A DNA stretch of 64,000 nt, taken from assembly GCF_003265705.1 (NCBI RefSeq), contig NW_020313057.1, positions 691,201 to 755,200 on the forward strand. Reading direction: 5' to 3'. The notes beneath the pieces are model-generated. The model worked only from the letters and a program-made list of their open reading frames with translations. It made no database searches and had not been told where the DNA came from. This document shows positions 45,891 through 57,904 of this stretch, one piece after another; positions within the stretch are counted from its first letter, which is position 1, and every line of letters starts with the position of its first letter. Source of the stretch: Callorhinus ursinus (lineage: Eukaryota > Chordata > Mammalia > Carnivora > Otariidae). The translations under genes and the position numbers were made by a program.

Positions 45891-46319
45891 TTAGTAGTTG
45901 CAGAACAAAAAAAGTGGTTCTTTTTTCCCTCCCATTGGGACGAATAAATGAAATAAAGCCAACAGTCTAAAAACTACAAACTTACTCTGTCTTTTGAGGA
46001 ATTATTATTGCTACATACATGAGGAAGTTCTTCTCTAGAAGGACAGATACTTTGTGATGATTTGAAATTTTTCTGTAACACAGTAAGCATCACCATTGCA
46101 GAAAATGAGACATTTTCAAATATTCCATGACCATGGAGATTCTCTGACTACAATTACTGTGTTGGTTAAAAGAACATAAAGTGATGGCAGAATTATGGCC
46201 TCTTCTGAGCTTTCAGTCTCACATACGGCTCGTAGGCCTGTGACACAGAGGTGATGTGAGTATTGTCTGAATGTATGTTTTGTGTGTGACGACTTGGATT
46301 TTTTTCCCCCCAACCACAG
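45891..46319. other. Intron before exon C, nothing recognised
   Basis: Ends in a T/C-rich tract and the caaccacag acceptor. Confidence 0.5.
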
Positions 46320-46438
46320 CATGAATAGACTAAACACTTTGCCTCGAGGATTTGGCTCCCTCCCAGCTCTTGAGGTCCTTGATTTGACTTACAACAACTT
46401 GAATGAAAATTCTCTTCCCGGAAACTTCTTCTACCTTA
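46320..46438 (+). CDS. RSU1: RSU1 internal coding exon C (LRRs)
   Basis: This 119-nt exon has acceptor aaccacag|C and donor CTTA|gtaaga. The first base completes a Gly codon (GG|C) and the last A begins a Thr codon. The translation starts MNRLNTLPRGFGSLPALEVL and continues DLTYNNLNENSLPGNFFYL, covering about residues 95-133. It matches mammalian RSU1 except for Asn where human has Ser at about position 122 (mouse also has Asn, from memory). It contains the LRR segments LNTLPRGFGSL and LEVLDLTYNNL. The open frame starting inside the exon continues only a few codons into the intron, so the exon end is set by the splice donor. The intron before it is 6,734 bp. Confidence 0.96.
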
Positions 46439-48087
46439 GTAAGAAACTTTTAATTCTATAAATCTCCTTAAAATGGTACTTTGCGTTCTGAAAGTGAAAT
46501 TTATTTGCCAGGGCCCGAACTCCAAGAGAAATTATTGGACGTATGTATTTTTTTCTTCACACATTTCTTTTGAATATTCCTTCATAGCTCAGCAGTCTGT
46601 ATATTTGATTTATAGTTACCTGACACCATTGTGCTCAAGTGGACTTAGTAATGTCATATTAACTTCCGGATGGAGATTATGTACCTAAATGAGATCAAGT
46701 CTCACATTTAGCTAAAGAACTTGACTTTTCTTTTTTAAAGAGCATGCCAAAAAAAAAATGATAATGTATGTGTCCTCCCGTGTTGCTGTTAACCATTTGT
46801 AAGCTATGTCCCCAAAGATATTCCAACCAATTATTTATAAAAATACCCTTAATAAACCACTAACAGAATTTTTTGACGCTTCCAAGCAGGATTCTTGTTT
46901 TAAGTCTTTTGAAAAGTAATCTCATTGATGTAGTCTATTTTGTCTGTAGTATGCAATCAAACATGAAGAAATTGTTTGTCACAGATAAACACACCTTATC
47001 TTTTCACCTGTGTTCTATGCAAACAAATTTCTTGCTGCAGTTACTCATAAAAAATGAGGAAAAACTGATTTTTTTCTGAGAACTCACAAAATATTTAGGA
47101 AAGATTTGCTTTCCTTAAATGAGTGTTCTGCTTCTCCAAATAGTGACAACACGTATGGCATCCAGCGATTCTGAATTTTCTGAGCTCGTCTCCAAAATTT
47201 CATTTATAACCTTATGCATATTCTCATTCCCAGACTTTGTCAAGCACATGAAGCCAATTCTAAAATATTTTCTTGGGCCATGAAGGAAATTTTGTTGTGT
47301 ATATTGACATAGAGTTCTGTCGAATTTTAAAACATTAGAATGTAATTGAATACCTGTAAGCAAACAAAACAGACAAATCTGATTATACGTCTCCTTTTTG
47401 GTTAGGGATCAAAAAGATGCCTTAGAATGTTCTTCCATAGTTTGGGGGTCATGTTATCACTGTGTAATATTGTGAACAAGTTTCTGATCACCGATATTCT
47501 GCCTAAATTAGGGTTTCTCTAGTTTTAAGCTCCATGTCATTATGTCAGCTCCTTTGTTTTCATTTGTTTTTGTTGTTAAGGCTAGAGAAATAATAATAAT
47601 TAGTCTGATTACGGAAACAATGAACTGTGATTATGGTCTTCCTCACCAGAAAGCCTTTTAGTTGTTTATTTTTAACAGAGTCACATTTCAATGATAGAGC
47701 TCTTTTGTCCTCAGCGTTGATACAAGTGAGACTGGTTTTCTTGGTTACCCTTTGGATGCAGAGCATAAATGTGTATTGGAAATAACAGAAGACAAATAGC
47801 TATCTTTTTTGAAAGCATCTTGCAACCCTGTGCCAAAAACTGCTGGTGTCCAGAGTTGTTAATTGTGTCAGTCCTCTTGGATATAGATGTTTTCCTGAAC
47901 ACACCAGCCCCACAATAAGCCAGTAAATCTAAGTTTGACCTGCTTCTTATTATTGTGGGCCCTAGGTGTGTCATAGGCTTTTCACCGAGCCGGGGTTATT
48001 AATCAAAGCTGACTCCCTTGTATTGATCAGACCTCAAATGGTTGGATTCCGTGCCACCCTGTTTATATATTGCTGTTTAATTTGCAG
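46439..48087. other. Intron between exons C and D
   Basis: 1,649 bp, AT-rich, without recognised SINE or L1. Confidence 0.55.
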
Positions 48088-48170
48088 CCACCCTGCGTGC
48101 ACTCTATCTAAGTGACAACGATTTTGAAATCCTGCCGCCAGATATTGGGAAGCTCACAAAGTTGCAGATA
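48088..48170 (+). CDS. RSU1: RSU1 internal coding exon D (LRR)
   Basis: This 83-nt exon has acceptor tttgcag|CC and a strong donor ATA|gtaagt. The phase is correct: 2 nt complete Thr, then 27 codons. The translation is TTLRALYLSDNDFEILPP followed by DIGKLTKLQI, identical to mammalian RSU1 about residues 134-161 as I know it. It carries one complete LRR (LRALYLSDNDFEILP) and the start of the next. The exon lies 1,649 bp after exon C and only 273 bp before exon E, so D and E form a compact pair in an otherwise intron-dominated gene. Confidence 0.96.
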
Positions 48171-48443
48171 GTAAGTAATTTATCTAAATTCTTAGAAAAT
48201 CAATTCACTTCTGCAGCCCTTGTAGGGGTGGAATCAAGTCAATTTGAGCAGGAGTACGGTTTGTTTTGCAGGAATCAACCACTCCTCCTGCTACTGTTTC
48301 TGGTTCATCTGCAGGCGCTTGTAAATAAATTGAGGGGATTGAGCCTTTAGAGGAGAGAGGGCACGGGAAAGGACGAGAGTTGCTGTTGAGCGCCTCTTTA
48401 CGTGAACACTGTTTTTGACAACTCCTTGTTTTCTTATATTTAG
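48171..48443 (+). other. RSU1: Short RSU1 intron between exons D and E
   Basis: This 273-bp intron starts gtaagt and ends with a T-rich tract and ttatatttag. It is the only short intron in the window and holds no recognisable repeat. Confidence 0.9.
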
Positions 48444-48558
48444 CTCAGCCTTAGGGATAACGACCTGATCTCGCTGCCTAAAGAAATCGGGGAGCTCACT
48501 CAGCTTAAGGAACTCCACATTCAGGGGAATCGCCTGACCGTTCTGCCCCCAGAACTAG
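48444..48558 (+). CDS. RSU1: RSU1 internal coding exon E (last coding exon in window)
   Basis: This 115-nt exon has acceptor ttatatttag|CTC and donor CTAG|gtaagg. It begins in frame (phase 0) and ends with one base of a Gly codon. The translation [20 protein letters not shown] then [19 protein letters not shown] matches RSU1 about residues 162-200, the final LRRs of the domain. The C-terminal part of the protein (about 77 residues, starting NLDLTGQ in mammals) is encoded further downstream. No matching exon was found in the remaining 15.4 kb, so that intron runs past the window edge. A very G-rich run lies 266 nt after the donor. Confidence 0.96.
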
Positions 48559-48824
48559 GTAAGGTTGCTGATGAATGATCTTAGTTCAGGGTTTAATTAA
48601 TAACAGTGATCCAAGTGCGGCAATTCTGAACAACCCTCGCTCTTCCTGGCAGGCACCCTCCACCGAGGTGCCCTTTCTGATCCTTTCTAGTAGCATTTGT
48701 CCTTGCCCAGGGGTCAGCTGTTACAGGTTGACCTGTCCTGCTGCTTTGTTAGGCAGCCACACGGCACCCAGGGCCCGAGAAACTGCTGAGGGGCGATCAG
48801 CCCGCTCAGCCCCTGCACGGTGTC

Positions 48825-48848
48825 GGGGTGGGGGGTGGGGGTGGGGGG
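48825..48848 (+). other. G-quadruplex-like G-rich run
   Basis: Four G runs of 4, 6, 5 and 6 bases separated by single T residues, on the RSU1 sense strand. Confidence 0.8.
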
Positions 48849-48906
48849 CAGAGCCCAAGATTAGTAGTAACGGGCTTGCCTGGGGCTCCTCCTTTGCTAG
48901 AAATTA

Positions 48907-48935
48907 GATTAGAAAATTTTAAAAATTTTCTAATC
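48907..48935. repeat. Perfect 29-nt palindrome
   Basis: Left arm gattagaaaatttt, one central a, right arm aaaattttctaatc; the arms are exact reverse complements over 14 bp. Confidence 0.97.
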
Positions 48936-49649
48936 AAACCATCACTCTTCCTTTTTTTAATCTCTTAATTTTTAATTTCAGTCCCTTGAAAACTTGTAGC
49001 ACCTAAAATATTTGTTACAGCTGCGTGAAAATACCTTTGCTAGTCATGCATCTGGTTCTCCTCTGATCCATCTCCAGTGGGAATTGTTAAATATGTTCCA
49101 GCTGGGAACCCTTTGGTCCTGCTCCTGGGGCAGATGACTCTTAACACTCTGCCTGCTCAGTCACCCGGCCCAGGGTGGGCTTAGGACCTTCCTCGGAAAA
49201 ACGTTCAAGCGTGTTATCCCATGGCCGAGGCTCTTCTGCCCTTCTGGAAAGGTTTCGTGGGCTTACTTCTCTCTGCTTGTGCAGACTGTCTGTGCCCTCT
49301 AACTTCTTCCGTCCATTGAACTCTATTGTTCCTCAAACCATGAATATTTGTCTTTCTGCTTCAAAAGAGCATCATTTTAAAAAACACATTTAACCCAAAG
49401 TTCTTGGAGCAAGTACCTCACATGAGTTTGGTGGTTTGAAAGAGGCCAGTTACTAAAAATTGGAATGAAAGCTCCATGAGAGGGGGCTGGGGTTTTGTTT
49501 CTGCTCCCTGCTCTTTCCCCCCGTGCCTGCCAGGTGCTAGGCTTGAGGTGGGTGCTCAAGGAATGAGTCCTGAACAGGTTAATCAAAGGAGGGCCTCAGT
49601 TAGCAAGGCGCTTGGATGGCCATGCGCAGCCAGAGTTTGACGTCTGTCC

Positions 49650-49785
49650 AGAGCAGTGCTTCCGGTTATGGAAGCCACAAGCCACACTTCTAAGTGCTCA
49701 TGGCTACCCTGTGGGAAAACATAGGTACACAGTGTTTCCACCAGCCGGGATGTTCCATGGGGCAGTGCTGGTCTAAAGGAAAAGC
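49650..49785 (-). mobile_element. Old hAT-like element fragment, minus strand
   Basis: 'ccagagcagtgcttccggtt' ... 'gccacaagccacacttctaa' ... 'gggatgttccatggggcagtgct' is the diverged reverse of the element at 35041-35180. Confidence 0.45.
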
Positions 49786-50150
49786 ATTCACATGATTTCA
49801 TGGAACAGACGTCGAGTTTCAGCCCCCCATACCCCATCTCCTTCAGCAGCTTTGTTGTAAAATGTCTGGAGGAATTGTACTGATTTCAAGGGCTGATAAG
49901 TAACTCAACACCTTCTCTTCACGGAGTTACAAGTAGACACGTCTTACTTTAGGAACAGGCCGGGAGATCAAGAAAAGATCTCTGCAAAAGTTTTTAAGGC
50001 AAAAAACTCGTTGTCAAAAGAAAAGAGTTTGTACAGTGATTGTTAACCATAGGGGATAGCATTAGTAATACCTGGGGGACTGTTGCAGAATACAAATACC
50101 TGCTTCTTCCCTGAACTACTAAATCAAAATCTCCATGTGTGAGACTAATT

Positions 50151-50358
50151 TTTTTTTTTTTTAAGATTTTATTTATTTGAGAGCGAGAGCACATGTGCAG
50201 GGAGAGGGGGTAGAGAGAGAAGGAGAGAGAAAATCTCAAGCAGACACTGTGCTGAGCGCTGACCCTGACACCGGGCTCGATCTCATGACCCCGAGATCAC
50301 GACCTGAGCTGAAATCTAGAGTTGGACGCTTCACTGACTGAGCCACCCAAGCACCTCA
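50151..50358 (-). mobile_element. CAN-SINE, minus strand, with target-site duplication
   Basis: Poly-T, 'aagattttatttatttgaga', head ending 'gagccacccaagcacctc'. Flanked by agactaatt at 50142-50150 and 50359-50367. Diverged body. Confidence 0.93.
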
Positions 50359-50367
50359 AGACTAATT

Positions 50368-50969
50368 CTTAACATAATTTCGAAAAGCTCACTCCATGCT
50401 TCTGGTGTGCATCTTTCGTTATTATGATTAGGAGAAATTTTTTTTTTAAGTATATTTTGTTACTCTTTTGTTTCATCTTTCAAGCCAAGAGGCATGTAGG
50501 GCATTAATCAGTGATTTTTTTTTTTTTTTTTTGCGATTTCTATCAGATGCTACTTTGTTAGAAAAATAAACCCAGGTGACCACCCACCTAGGTACTTCTG
50601 TATTTTAAAAATCTTAACTCATAATGCTTATCCTATTTAAATATGGCATCTAGTTATATTTATCTAACATTTCTGTTAAGCTCTCCAGTAACAAATTATT
50701 ATTATTTTTTTATTCAAGAGTAGAATTGAGGAGAAAGTCACTAAATGACTTTATTTTTTAAGGCACACCTAGGCAAGCTTAATCTCAACTTCTGCCTGGT
50801 GGCAGCTTCCCCTAGTTACAGGCAAATACTTAGCTGGAAATAAATGATAAACTCCTGGGAGTAGCTATTACAAATCTAATTTAAAGATGAAGACAGATGT
50901 ATTCTTTATTTTTGAACGGCGATTTTTTTTTCTCAGAATCAAGAATAATATACTACATGAGAATATAAT
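50368..50969. other. Intron sequence, AT-rich
   Basis: Contains a poly-T run at 50514-50532. No repeat identified. Confidence 0.45.
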
Positions 50970-51205
50970 GATAGCTATTGTAATAGCCAGTACATATGAA
51001 GGTCTCTGGTGCCAAGGGCTCTGTGATGAGTGCTTTTCTTGCTCTATCTCCCGTAATTGTAAGACTCGTAAGCCGACTTTTTAGAGGTGAAAAGACTGGA
51101 GCCGAGGGACACCCATCGGGACATAGCTAGTGAGTCACAGAGGCTTGATTCGAACCCTGTCGGCCTGTTCTCCGGGTCAGGATTCCTAACCACCGTGGTG
51201 TTCTC
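50970..51205 (-). repeat. MIR SINE, minus strand
   Basis: 'tagaggtgaaaagactggag' ... 'acatagctagtgagtcacag' ... 'ttgattcgaaccctgtcggc': the MIR tRNA-derived and core regions in reverse, relatively well preserved. Confidence 0.8.
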
Positions 51206-52089
51206 GTTTCCGTTCGTGCCCACAAAAGGATTCCCAGAAAGCGGTTTCCAAGTGTGAATCAAGCCCAGTGCTGGCTTGCCTCCCCAGGGGAGCAGGGGAA
51301 GAGCCACTCCAGCGTGTCCAGCTGGGCTGGTGTGTCAGCAGCGGGACCGTAATGACACTGCAGGGAGCAGAAGAGGTGCCCTCAGTGACACAGGTGCTGT
51401 TTGGCTCGGCGGTTCCCCGGCGGTTGCTTTGTCTGTGGGGTTCTCCCCCCTCCCCCCGCTGCCCCGGCCTCCCTTAGCCATCCAGCCACAGTGGGAATGT
51501 CTTTTTCGACTTGTCCTCGATGGCTGAGGTGAGCCTCTGGAGCTGCCCTGGCTGGCTGATGACTGAGCTAGGGACCGATGAACTTGAAGTGGGTTCTGTG
51601 TGTCCCTACAGCATCCCCTGGCTGCAGGTTTGCTCCTGGGTGCGTCTTCAAATGTGGATAATGATCATATGTTCCTATGTATGTTCATATTTTATGTAGC
51701 AGAATAAGTGAAGTAAGTGCTTTTGGGATTTCTGTCTAACAACTTGAAGCCTTATTGGTAAGAGTATTTGAACCAAGCACAGGAATCCAGATAAGTTCTG
51801 ATGTGTCAGGTCTGAAATGTTCAGGGACACAGCAAAATAAAGTTAGGGGCTTGGCTGGAATTTTTTCTTTGTAATTACATTACTTTACTTTTGTTGCAAA
51901 TCCTGAATAAGTTATTTTACCTGTTGTGCCTGATTGCTAAGCAGCAATGCATTTGATTTGATGTTGGTCCATATACCTATAGCAAATTAGATGCAAACTG
52001 GGTTTGTCATTCACCCATTCATTTTTTTTTTTACTCATTCAGACATTTATTAAGTTCCTGCTTTAGGCCCGGTCTTGTCTTCAAGGAAC
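51206..52089. other. Intron sequence, nothing recognised
   Basis: GC-rich at 51270-51480, AT-rich after 51650. No exon signal and no coding similarity in the overlapping chance frames. Confidence 0.45.
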
Positions 52090-52584
52090 TTACTCTCCAG
52101 TAAAGTAAAATTCATTTATTCATCAACTGTTTATTGGGCCCTAGCCTCATGCTTATTTCTTGGAGATATGACAAGGGACAGACACCCCTGTGATCCTGCC
52201 TTGGTGGAGGACAGATGTGTGGATGGATAGCACGTCAGATGATAATGCTCTGTGAAAAAAATTAGCATGGAAGGGAGTGTCCCAACTGGTGGGAAGGTGA
52301 TGATATTACTCTGTTATACAGAGTCAGCCGAGAAAGCCTCACTCGTAAGCTGGTATCATTTGAGCAGACACCTGAACGAGGGAGGGAGCTTTCCTGGCAG
52401 CGGGAACAGCGAGTGCAAAGGCCCTGAGATGGTCCGGTGTTGAGTAACAGCGTGACTCACATGGCTGGGATGCAGTGAGCGAGGGGAGAGTTAGAAGAGG
52501 TGAGCTCAGTTCGGAGGTGGGGACTAGATCACGTGGGAACTGGTGGGCATCGTAAGGACTTGGGCTTTTGCTCTGAGTGAAGTG
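52090..52584 (+). repeat. Ancient mammalian-wide repeat, family unresolved
   Basis: Contains 'catttgagcagacacctgaa' and 'aacagcgagtgcaaaggccc', landmarks of the same family as 41286-42180. Non-coding. Confidence 0.5.
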
Positions 52585-52940
52585 GTGTGGCAGGCTGAAT
52601 AATGGCCCCCAAAGGTGCCCTTGCCCCAGTCACCAGAACCTGGGCATTTGTCATCTTGCATGGCAAAAGGACTTGGCTGACGTGATTTAGAATGTCGAGG
52701 TGCAGAGCTTATCTTGGATTACCAAGGTAAGCCCAGTGTAATCATATGAGTTTTAGAGGAGGGAGGCAGGGGGGTCAGAGATAGTAGTTGAAAATGCCAT
52801 GATTGAGTCAGGAGGTTGAAGTGATGCATTGTGGAAGGGGCCCTGGGGCAGGGAATGTGGGCAGCCTCCAGAAGCCAGAAGCTGCAAAAAGCAAGGAAGT
52901 GGATTTCCTCTTGAAGCCTCCAGAAGGAAGGCAGCCCTTC
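52585..52940 (+). mobile_element. MaLR-type LTR remnant (MLT1-like)
   Basis: 'ggctgaataatggcccccaa', then 'catggcaaaaggacttggct' and 'aatgtgggcagcctccagaa', in the order of an old mammalian LTR. Truncated. The family name is my best guess. Confidence 0.6.
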
Positions 52941-54842
52941 TGCTTTCATTCAGATGGTGATAATGGTCAGATTCTGGGTCTGTTTCAAAGGCAGAACAAA
53001 TGGGAATTAGTGATGACTTGGGAGAGGGGGAGGGTGGAGGTTGACTGTGAGGTTTTGCATCTGGGGAGCTAAAAGGGTGGGGAAGATAATGGGAGGGGTG
53101 GGAGATGTGGGGAGGAGAGGAGCTGGTCATGAGCTGAGTTGTGGATATCCTGAATTTGAGATGCCTTTCGGATGTCTCATTGAGAGGGCACCTGGATAGT
53201 GGGGTCTGGAGTTGGAAGAGAGGTCTGGGCTAATATATAATTTGGGGCGTTATCAGCATAAATGTAATGCCACCGAGTAGATGAGATTCCATGGGTGTGA
53301 CCATAGATGATAGAGCCTTGAAGCTCTCTAGTTCCTAAACAGTAAAGCCAGAAGGATTGGGGACCTTGATGAGTCAGCCTGGCTCCCAAGCAGGTATCTG
53401 CGGCCAGCGCAGGGACTGTGGATCCCCCGGTTGGCCCCACAGTGGCTCCTCCATGCTCGTGCAGTGGGCATGCTTCGCTTCATAGGACAAGTGTTTTTCC
53501 TGACACGTGCAGTTCAATTCTGCCAGTGAAAGCAGGAAGTAGACACAGCTGAGATCTTCCTCTGAGTCTGTCTGAATCCGAAGAAGGTCTCTTTGGGACC
53601 CGTATTTGCAGCCAATAGTCAGTCTCTTCAAAAGAACAGCGATATGACTAAGTGAAGTTTCACCCTGTTGTATTTCGTGGAAGAATGAGTGAGTGGAGTG
53701 GAGAAAAGGCCTGCATTGCTAGGGAGGAGGGAAGGGCACATGCCCTGACCAGGCGTCCAAGTAGACGGAACGCCAGAGTGGACGGCAGCCTCACGGTGAT
53801 GTCAGAGCTGGTGGCTCTCTGAGCTCTCCTCTCTTCCGCTCTGCCTTTTCTCTCATGCACAAGACAGCTGTTGTCTTCTGAGCTGAAGATGGGCAGTGTA
53901 TGTCTTTGCATGGTCTCTGCTAAATTGTCCAGGGTCCCCTGACTTGTTCTTGCTGGAATCATTTCTGGTTTCTTGGCTTCTAGACAGTCCCAGGACCTCT
54001 TCTCCTGCATTTGTCCCCCAGGTAATTGCCTTTGGAGAAGGGAAGGAAGTCAGTCAGCTAGGCATGCAATGAAGCAAAGGGGTTTAGACGTTGGAACCGT
54101 ATCTACAGCACTTTAAGCAGCCCGTGGGAGGGACGTGTGCAGTGCTGCATCACCTGGGTCTAGCAGGCGGAGTGTCCTGCTTTGTATGCCAGGAATCAAT
54201 AGGATTTTTTATTACAGAAATAGGAGAAGCATATGTATCCTTTCTAGCCTATTTGTGAAGAGTGGAAACAAACACTCATTCCATTCAAAGAGTAAGTGAT
54301 GTCAGGAATTGAGAATTTTCCTCCAGTTATAATTGCGTAGAATGAACAGAATTAAGAAAGAAAGGAGATACCAGTCTAAAAAACCCTTTGTGTTATACCT
54401 CTTAATTCCTTTCTTTATGGGAGTTGAGGAGCAAAAGAAGAATTCTTTCTTTATGGAGGCAGGCAAGAAGGAAATGCAGTATTCTTTTTGATCAATCAAG
54501 TCCCAGATTGTAAGTGTCTTGTTTATTGTGTTTGGTGTTATTTTTATTCAGTTGCTTCCCAGGTATCTTAACCAGAGGTTTAAAAACAACAACAACACGT
54601 GTTTTAATGTGTACTATAGGATGTAGAGGCTTTCCTCTTCATCACCAGGTTAGGGTTCAGTGCTCTCTGACTTTGGACAGGTTATTCTACCTTCTGCACC
54701 TCATGTGGATGGGGCTCGTAGTAGTCCCTGGTCATAGTGTTGTCTGAAGATTAAAGAATAATCCACATCTAGAACTTAGCCCCATTCCAGGAGTAAGTAC
54801 AACTGCTCAGTAAGTACGAGGTCAATGAACATAGGTACACAG
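52941..54842. other. Intron sequence, nothing firm recognised
   Basis: Purine-rich (GGGA-type) at 53010-53120, otherwise mixed. Possible further ancient repeat before 53400. No exon signal. Confidence 0.4.
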
Positions 54843-54866
54843 GTGTGTGTGTGTGTCTGTGTACAT

Positions 54867-54909
<43 letters not shown>
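54843..54909. repeat. (GT)n followed by (CA)20 microsatellite
   Basis: GT-rich 54843-54862, then an uninterrupted CA/AC run 54870-54909. The two halves are complementary and could fold back. Confidence 0.97.
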
Positions 54910-54911
<2 letters not shown>

Positions 54912-55382
54912 TGAATTTTATACTATAAAATTTTGACTCCCTAAGGGCCAGTTTTCTGAAACTGGGGCTCATCGCAAACAGTCTAAGCATAGCCGTTGCC
55001 CACGCCCCACGTGTTTCACAGGAAGAAGGTGAGAAAGCCAGTCTCCGGAGCACATTGATGGGTTGGTTTAACCTGTGGGTAGAAGAATGGCTGTCCATGA
55101 GCTTCCTGTGTGGACCGCGGGAAGCAGCACAGGGGCAGAGCAGGGGAGCGGGAGACTGAAGGCCCAGGGGAGCAGCTCCACGTGGCAAACACTCGGGGTG
55201 CATGAGAGGCCTGGCAGGAAGTTAGGGCTTCAGTGCCGTCCATTCAGTTCCAGGGTCACAATTTTAATAATAAACTTGTAATTACACAAATTACACTGGA
55301 AGGTGGGACGATCTCCGCCACAATCTGTGATAGCTACACCAGGCTAACCAAGGGTAGGACCGCTGGCTGCTTTTTGTTGTTG
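54910..55382. other. Intron sequence, nothing recognised
   Basis: No repeat or exon recognised. Confidence 0.45.
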
Positions 55383-55576
55383 TTAAGATTTATTTATTTT
55401 CGAGAGAGAGCAGGAGTGGGAGAGGCAGAGGCAGAGGCAGAGGGAGAGAGAATCTTCCACAGACTCCACGCTGAGCGCGGATCCTGATGCAGGGCTCGAT
55501 CTCAGGGCCCTGAGATCACAGCCTGAGTTGAAACCAAGAGTTGGCCGCTTAACCGACTGCGCCCCCCAGGTGCCCC
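55383..55576 (-). mobile_element. CAN-SINE, minus strand, older copy
   Basis: 'gttaagatttatttattttc', a (ggcaga)n stretch, head ending 'gactgcgccccccaggtgcccc'. No clear target-site repeat. Confidence 0.9.
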
Positions 55577-56096
55577 TTGGATGATTTTGCTTTACATCCA
55601 TTGTAGGACAAAGTAAAATATAAAAATACAGCATTTTATAGGGGGGAAAGGCTCTCTGGATTAAATACTCAAAAAAATACATACCTCCAAAGGCATAATA
55701 GTTCATCTGTGAAATGGTTGCCAAATTTCATGATACACCAGTTTAATAGAGCAGTGAGTGGTGAGTACTTCATGGAATTATGAAGTATGCTACTTGTACA
55801 AAATTGAATTTGGCCATTGATCATAAACATGTTTTTGAAGTGACTTTTAGGCTAGGTGGAATTACGTAAATACCTCAGTTTTTACATGAAATATAGTTTA
55901 CTGAATAGTTTCTTAGACTTTAATCTCTGTTCTCTAATGTAGGCAAGGAAAGTTCTTTGGCCACGTCTTAAAGGTGGCAAAACCAAGGTGTATAGGGAGA
56001 TTGTGACTTGACCAAAGCTATGTTACTGACATGGCTTGATCCCGACGAAATCAGATTTTTAGTTCAGATCTTTTAACTTCAAAAGTAAGCATTCGT
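55577..56096. other. Intron sequence, nothing recognised
   Basis: AT-rich. Possible MIR-like piece at 55930-56040, not firm. Confidence 0.4.
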
Positions 56097-56575
56097 CTGA
56101 AGAAGATGTGGTGTATATGTACAGTGGGGTATCATAGAGCCATAAAAAAGGATGAAATCATCCCATTTGTGACAACATGGTTGGTGCTAGAGAGTATTAT
56201 GTGGAATAAGTCAGACCGAGAAAGACACATACCATGTGATTTCACTCATGTGTGGAACCTAAAAAACAAAGCAAATCAACAGAAAGTGGAATCATGTACA
56301 CAGAATAGACTGATGGTTGCCAGAGGGAAGGGGGTGGGGAGGTGGGCAAAATTGGGGGAGGGGGAGTGGGAGACACAGGCTCCCAGTTAGGGGATGAATA
56401 AGTCATGGGGATAAAAGGGGGCGTAGTCGGTCGGACTGTAAAGCGCCCCGGGGTGACAGACGGTGGCCACGCCGGTGGTGAGCACAGCATCATGGACAGA
56501 GGTACTGAATCACTGTGTTTTACACCTGAAATTTCCTGAAACATTGTGTGTCAACTATACTCAAAAAAAATTTTT
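56097..56575 (+). mobile_element. LINE-1 3' end, plus strand, 5'-truncated
   Basis: The last stretch of ORF2 ('tgatttcactcatgtgtgga' at 56239) and the 3'UTR, ending in an A-rich tract. About 0.48 kb. Confidence 0.9.
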
Positions 56576-57904
56576 TTTAAAAGGAAGCTAAAAGAACACC
56601 CCCCCAAAAGTATTCCCCTAAATAGTATATCCATAAATATAGCAATACTGAAACAATTAAAAAACAGCATTTATTGTTAGATGACAGATTAGAGTGATTC
56701 CAGACAGATGCCTTAATTTTTATTCTGTGAAAAATAAAGAAAATGCCAGGACTAGGAAGTCTTGACCACACTTTCAGTTTTGGCTGGAATTCTATTACAT
56801 GCTCATATGTTTTATTTCCGTGTTAATATTCTTTCGACATACTTCACAAGAAGTATTTCCTATGCTTTGATTCCCATGGTCTTAGTTGATAATCAAAAAT
56901 GATTCCCGTCAGTCTCCTACATGGTATTTTTTAACAAGTTCCATTTTATATATTTTATTTCAGTGAATTTTTAACCCCAGAAAATGCTCTAAGTGTGGAT
57001 TTTAAAAATCCTCAGTGAATTATATTTCTGCCTGGTGAGTTATTGCCTTAAAAGGGGTGGGAAGTTACAACACATAAAACGTTTCCATTCTGTATTGTAA
57101 CTTTCAGGAAGCCCACTGTCAGGTTCAGTGTGATTGAACATGTGCATCAGTCTGTGTTAACACCAACTGGTAAGGCATGCCACTGTTTGCAGTGGACCAT
57201 TCTTTGATTTAATAGGACACTAAATGTATTCTTGCCCTGGGAGAAAGGCCGGCAGTACTGAGATTCTAGACTTCATTTTTTTTATTCCAGAGGCATATCT
57301 GTAACTATAGTTCCTACCATCTAAGTACGTATATAATATCTTACGTTTATGTACCATTTCCCTCAAAGCCGTCTCCTAGATATTATAGCATTCCTGTACT
57401 AAAAAAAAAAAAATAAGCCATGTTATACTAACTTAGACCTGAATGGTATTGTATGTGTGAGTGTGTTTTCGAGGGCCAGGGCTGGGATAGGGGGGTAAAG
57501 TGGAGGATGGTGTCCTTTACACTGGCAACACCAGAAATTGAGTGATAGAGCCCAAAACTGTGCTTTATCACAACTCATTGTGGCTTTGCTTATTTATGTT
57601 TATCTAGACCTTTCCGAGTTGTTCACGTTTTCAACTGAGTATTACTTCCATGAGATGACCACCTGCTGCGCGAAAGCGTCTGATGGTGCCGTTTGTACTT
57701 ACATAAACTTTTAGGCAGTAGCACGCATTCTAATTTTAGCACACATCCCCATGCTCATTGTCAACATATGTTTCGTGATTTGAATAGAGCCCAGTAACCT
57801 CTCTGTTGCCTTTTATATTTGCTATTCTAGGAAGAATGGCTCTTCTCCGTGGACAGCCCCTATTGATCATGTCAGAATTCTGACCTGCAGCTTCTTACGG
57901 TGTA
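56576..57904. other. Intron sequence, nothing recognised
   Basis: AT-rich. A poly-A run lies at about 57400-57413. No exon signal. Confidence 0.45.

Larger units (their letters stand above)
48559..50141. other. Intron downstream of exon E, proximal part
   Basis: Begins gtaagg. Contains a G-rich run at 48825-48848, a perfect palindrome at 48907-48935 and an inverted hAT-like fragment at about 49650-49785 (related to 35041-35180). No further exon. Confidence 0.5.
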
